Positions 4,603 through 5,930 of a stretch of DNA of 5,930 nucleotides are shown here, piece by piece. The stretch comes from Oscillospiraceae bacterium (GTDB lineage Bacteria; Bacillota; Clostridia; Oscillospirales; Oscillospiraceae). Numbering within the stretch: position 1 is the first letter of the stretch; every line of letters begins with the position of its first letter. A program made the translations under genes and the position numbers. A model generated the notes under the pieces. The model had not been told where the DNA came from, did no database searches, and worked only from the letters and a program-made list of their open reading frames with translations. The DNA lies in assembly GCA_902802215.1 (NCBI GenBank), contig CADCLH010000117.1:1-5930 (forward strand), written 5' to 3'.

Positions 4603-5930
4603 ATGAGCTTTCAATCTGTGTATATTCCGGTGGGCGTGCCCACCTTCCACCTCGAGAGCGCCCAGGACGCGTTCGAGCGCTCGGTGAAGCTGCTGCGCGG
4701 CGTGGACGAGAATTTCGCCGTGCCCGACAAGATGCTGCTCAGCCTCGACGAGCTGCGCGCCTATATGGATGGGCTGCACCCGGACCTGATCGTGTTCCAG
4801 AACCTGACCTTCGCCAACGCCGCCTACATGGCCGAGGTGCTGCGCCGCTTCGACTGCCCGCTGCTGCTGTGGACGCTGCGCGAGCCCGTGATCGACGGGG
4901 GACGTCTGCGCCTCAACTCCCTGACCGGCGCCTACTCCGCCGCCAACACCCTGCGGGCCTTCGATTACCGCCCCTTCTCCTACGTTTTCGGCACCCCCGA
5001 GGAGGCGGAGACGCTGGCCGCGGTGAGGGCGAGCGTTGAGGCTGCGCGGGTCAAGAAGGCCATGAGAGGCCTGAAGATGGCCGCCGTCGGCCACACGCCC
5101 CAGGGCTTCGGCTTCGGCCGCGCCCTCGACAGCGAGCTGATGAGCGTCTTCGGCGTGGAGCTCGAGGCCGTTGAGGCGCGCGAGCTGATCGACGAGGCGA
5201 AAAAGCTCGCCGACAGCGAGCTCGACGCCGCCGTGGCCGATACCGAAAAGGCCACCGCGGGACTGGATAAGACCCCCGCAAACAACGTGCGCGACCACGC
5301 GCGCCTGCTCAACGCCTACCGCGCCTACGTGAAGTCGCACAACATCGGCGCGCTCGCCAGCCGCTGCTGGCCGGACTTCTTCACCTCCTTCGGCACGCCC
5401 GTGTGCACGGTGCTGTCCATGCTCAACGACGAGGGCGTCGCCGCCGCCTGCGAGGCCGATATCTACGGGGCGCTGTCCATGTGGATCGGCATGCAGCTGT
5501 CCCACGAGCCGGTCTTCTTCGGCGACCCGGTGAGCCTCGACGAGGGCGACAACTCCATCACCTTCTGGCACTGCGGCGCGGCCGCGTGCTCGCTGGCGCG
5601 GCGCGACACCGGCGCGGTCGTCGGCGTGCACCCCAACCGCAAGATCGGCCCGGCCATGGACTTCGGCTGCGAGGCCTTCCCCGAGGCCACCGTCTTCCGC
5701 GTGGGCCGCGAGCCCGACGGCTCCTTCCGCTTTTTCATCGCCGAAGGCGAGGCGCTCGACAAGCCCAAGCAGTTCATCGGTACCTCCATCGTCGTGCGCA
5801 CCGACTCCGACAGCCGCCATGTCGTGGAGCAGAGCGTCCTTGACGGCTTCGAGCCGCACTTCGTGGTGCTCAAGGGCCGCTACGGCCGCACCCTCCGCAC
5901 GCTGGCGGAGATGTTCGGCTTCGAGGTCTG
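4603..5930 (+). CDS. L-fucose/L-arabinose isomerase-like protein, probable hexose (sulfoquinovose?) isomerase, 3' end cut by window
   Basis: 442 codons are visible and the last two bases are TG, so the gene either stops at the next base (TGA) or shortly after; the size already matches the family. The N-terminal part (about 1-165) resembles the Rossmann-like domains of fucose/arabinose isomerase-like proteins. The C-terminal half carries the family's metal and substrate residues: Glu284 in 'CEADIYGA', Asp308 in 'FFGDPV', His323 in 'WHCG' and His419 in 'EPHFVVLKG', the best candidates for the divalent metal site being Glu284, Asp308 and His419. Such enzymes interconvert aldoses and ketoses in the cytosol. 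The start is set by GGAGG at 4592-4596 with a 6-nt spacer. It is transcribed away from the transketolase operon from the shared control region. In this context the favoured role is the first step, sulfoquinovose to sulfofructose; a plain fucose/arabinose-type activity cannot be excluded. Confidence 0.85.
   Translation, partial: MSFQSVYIPVGVPTFHLESAQDAFERSVKLLRGVDENFAVPDKMLLSLDELRAYMDGLHPDLIVFQNLTFANAAYMAEVLRRFDCPLLLWTLREPVIDGGRLRLNSLTGAYSAANTLRAFDYRPFSYVFGTPEEAETLAAVRASVEAARVKKAMRGLKMAAVGHTPQGFGFGRALDSELMSVFGVELEAVEARELIDEAKKLADSELDAAVADTEKATAGLDKTPANNVRDHARLLNAYRAYVKSHNIGALASRCWPDFFTSFGTPVCTVLSMLNDEGVAAACEADIYGALSMWIGMQLSHEPVFFGDPVSLDEGDNSITFWHCGAAACSLARRDTGAVVGVHPNRKIGPAMDFGCEAFPEATVFRVGREPDGSFRFFIAEGEALDKPKQFIGTSIVVRTDSDSRHVVEQSVLDGFEPHFVVLKGRYGRTLRTLAEMFGFEV

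Noticed and set aside
4510..5859. 449-codon open frame antisense to the isomerase-like gene
   Set aside because: It is a shadow of high-GC codon use on the opposite strand: no ribosome binding site, low-complexity composition rich in A, G, V, H and E, and the sense frame has clear family motifs.
1..5930. CRISPR arrays, tRNA/rRNA genes, insertion sequences or attachment sites
   Set aside because: Reading through the window showed no direct-repeat arrays, transposase motifs, terminal repeats or RNA gene signatures; almost all of it is coding.

Overview
The window reads as one compact catabolic locus from a GC-rich member of the Firmicutes. The evidence is AGGAGG-type ribosome binding sites, a TTG start, a transketolase split into two genes, and strongly G/C-ending codons broken only by an AT-rich control region. 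A gut clostridium of the Oscillospiraceae/Ruminococcaceae type would fit, but that is an inference from style, not a taxonomic result.

Layout. A 203-bp AT-rich intergenic region (4400-4602) carries two back-to-back promoters, each with a TTGACA -35 box and a 17-bp spacer. Each start site has a small palindrome beside it. Rightward runs a fucose/arabinose-isomerase-like gene (4603 to the window edge). Leftward runs a tight operon: transketolase N-terminal subunit (3572-4399), transketolase C-terminal subunit (2644-3567), an RpiB/LacAB-family isomerase (2117-2590), an iron-type alcohol dehydrogenase (1027-2124) and a ten-helix DMT/EamA transporter (122-1030). A ROK-type regulator (1-77, running off the left edge) comes last. 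Junctions are very short (4-nt gap, 8-nt overlap, 4-nt overlap). The exception is the 53-nt gap between transketolase C and the RpiB-like gene, which holds a perfect 11-bp hairpin without a U-tract.

How the genes may work together. The set is hexose aldose-ketose isomerase, two-subunit transketolase, a small RpiB-fold isomerase, an aldehyde reductase and an exporter-like permease, with no sugar kinase in view. This matches the enzyme order of the sulfoglycolytic transketolase (sulfo-TK) route as I remember it. Sulfoquinovose becomes sulfofructose; transketolase gives 4-sulfoerythrose; isomerisation gives 4-sulfoerythrulose; a second transketolase cut gives sulfoacetaldehyde; reduction gives isethionate, which is exported. 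Two sequence details favour this. The RpiB-like protein lacks the phosphate-clamp residues and the ring-opening His of true ribose-5-phosphate isomerase, as expected for an unphosphorylated tetrose that cannot cyclise. The Fe-ADH carries an H-x-x-x-Y variant of the metal motif that I associate with phosphono-/sulfo-acetaldehyde reductases.

The assignment is an inference from gene content and residues. Other split-transketolase sugar routes, such as apiose, remain possible. The sulfoquinovosidase and sugar importer expected for such a locus are not in the window.
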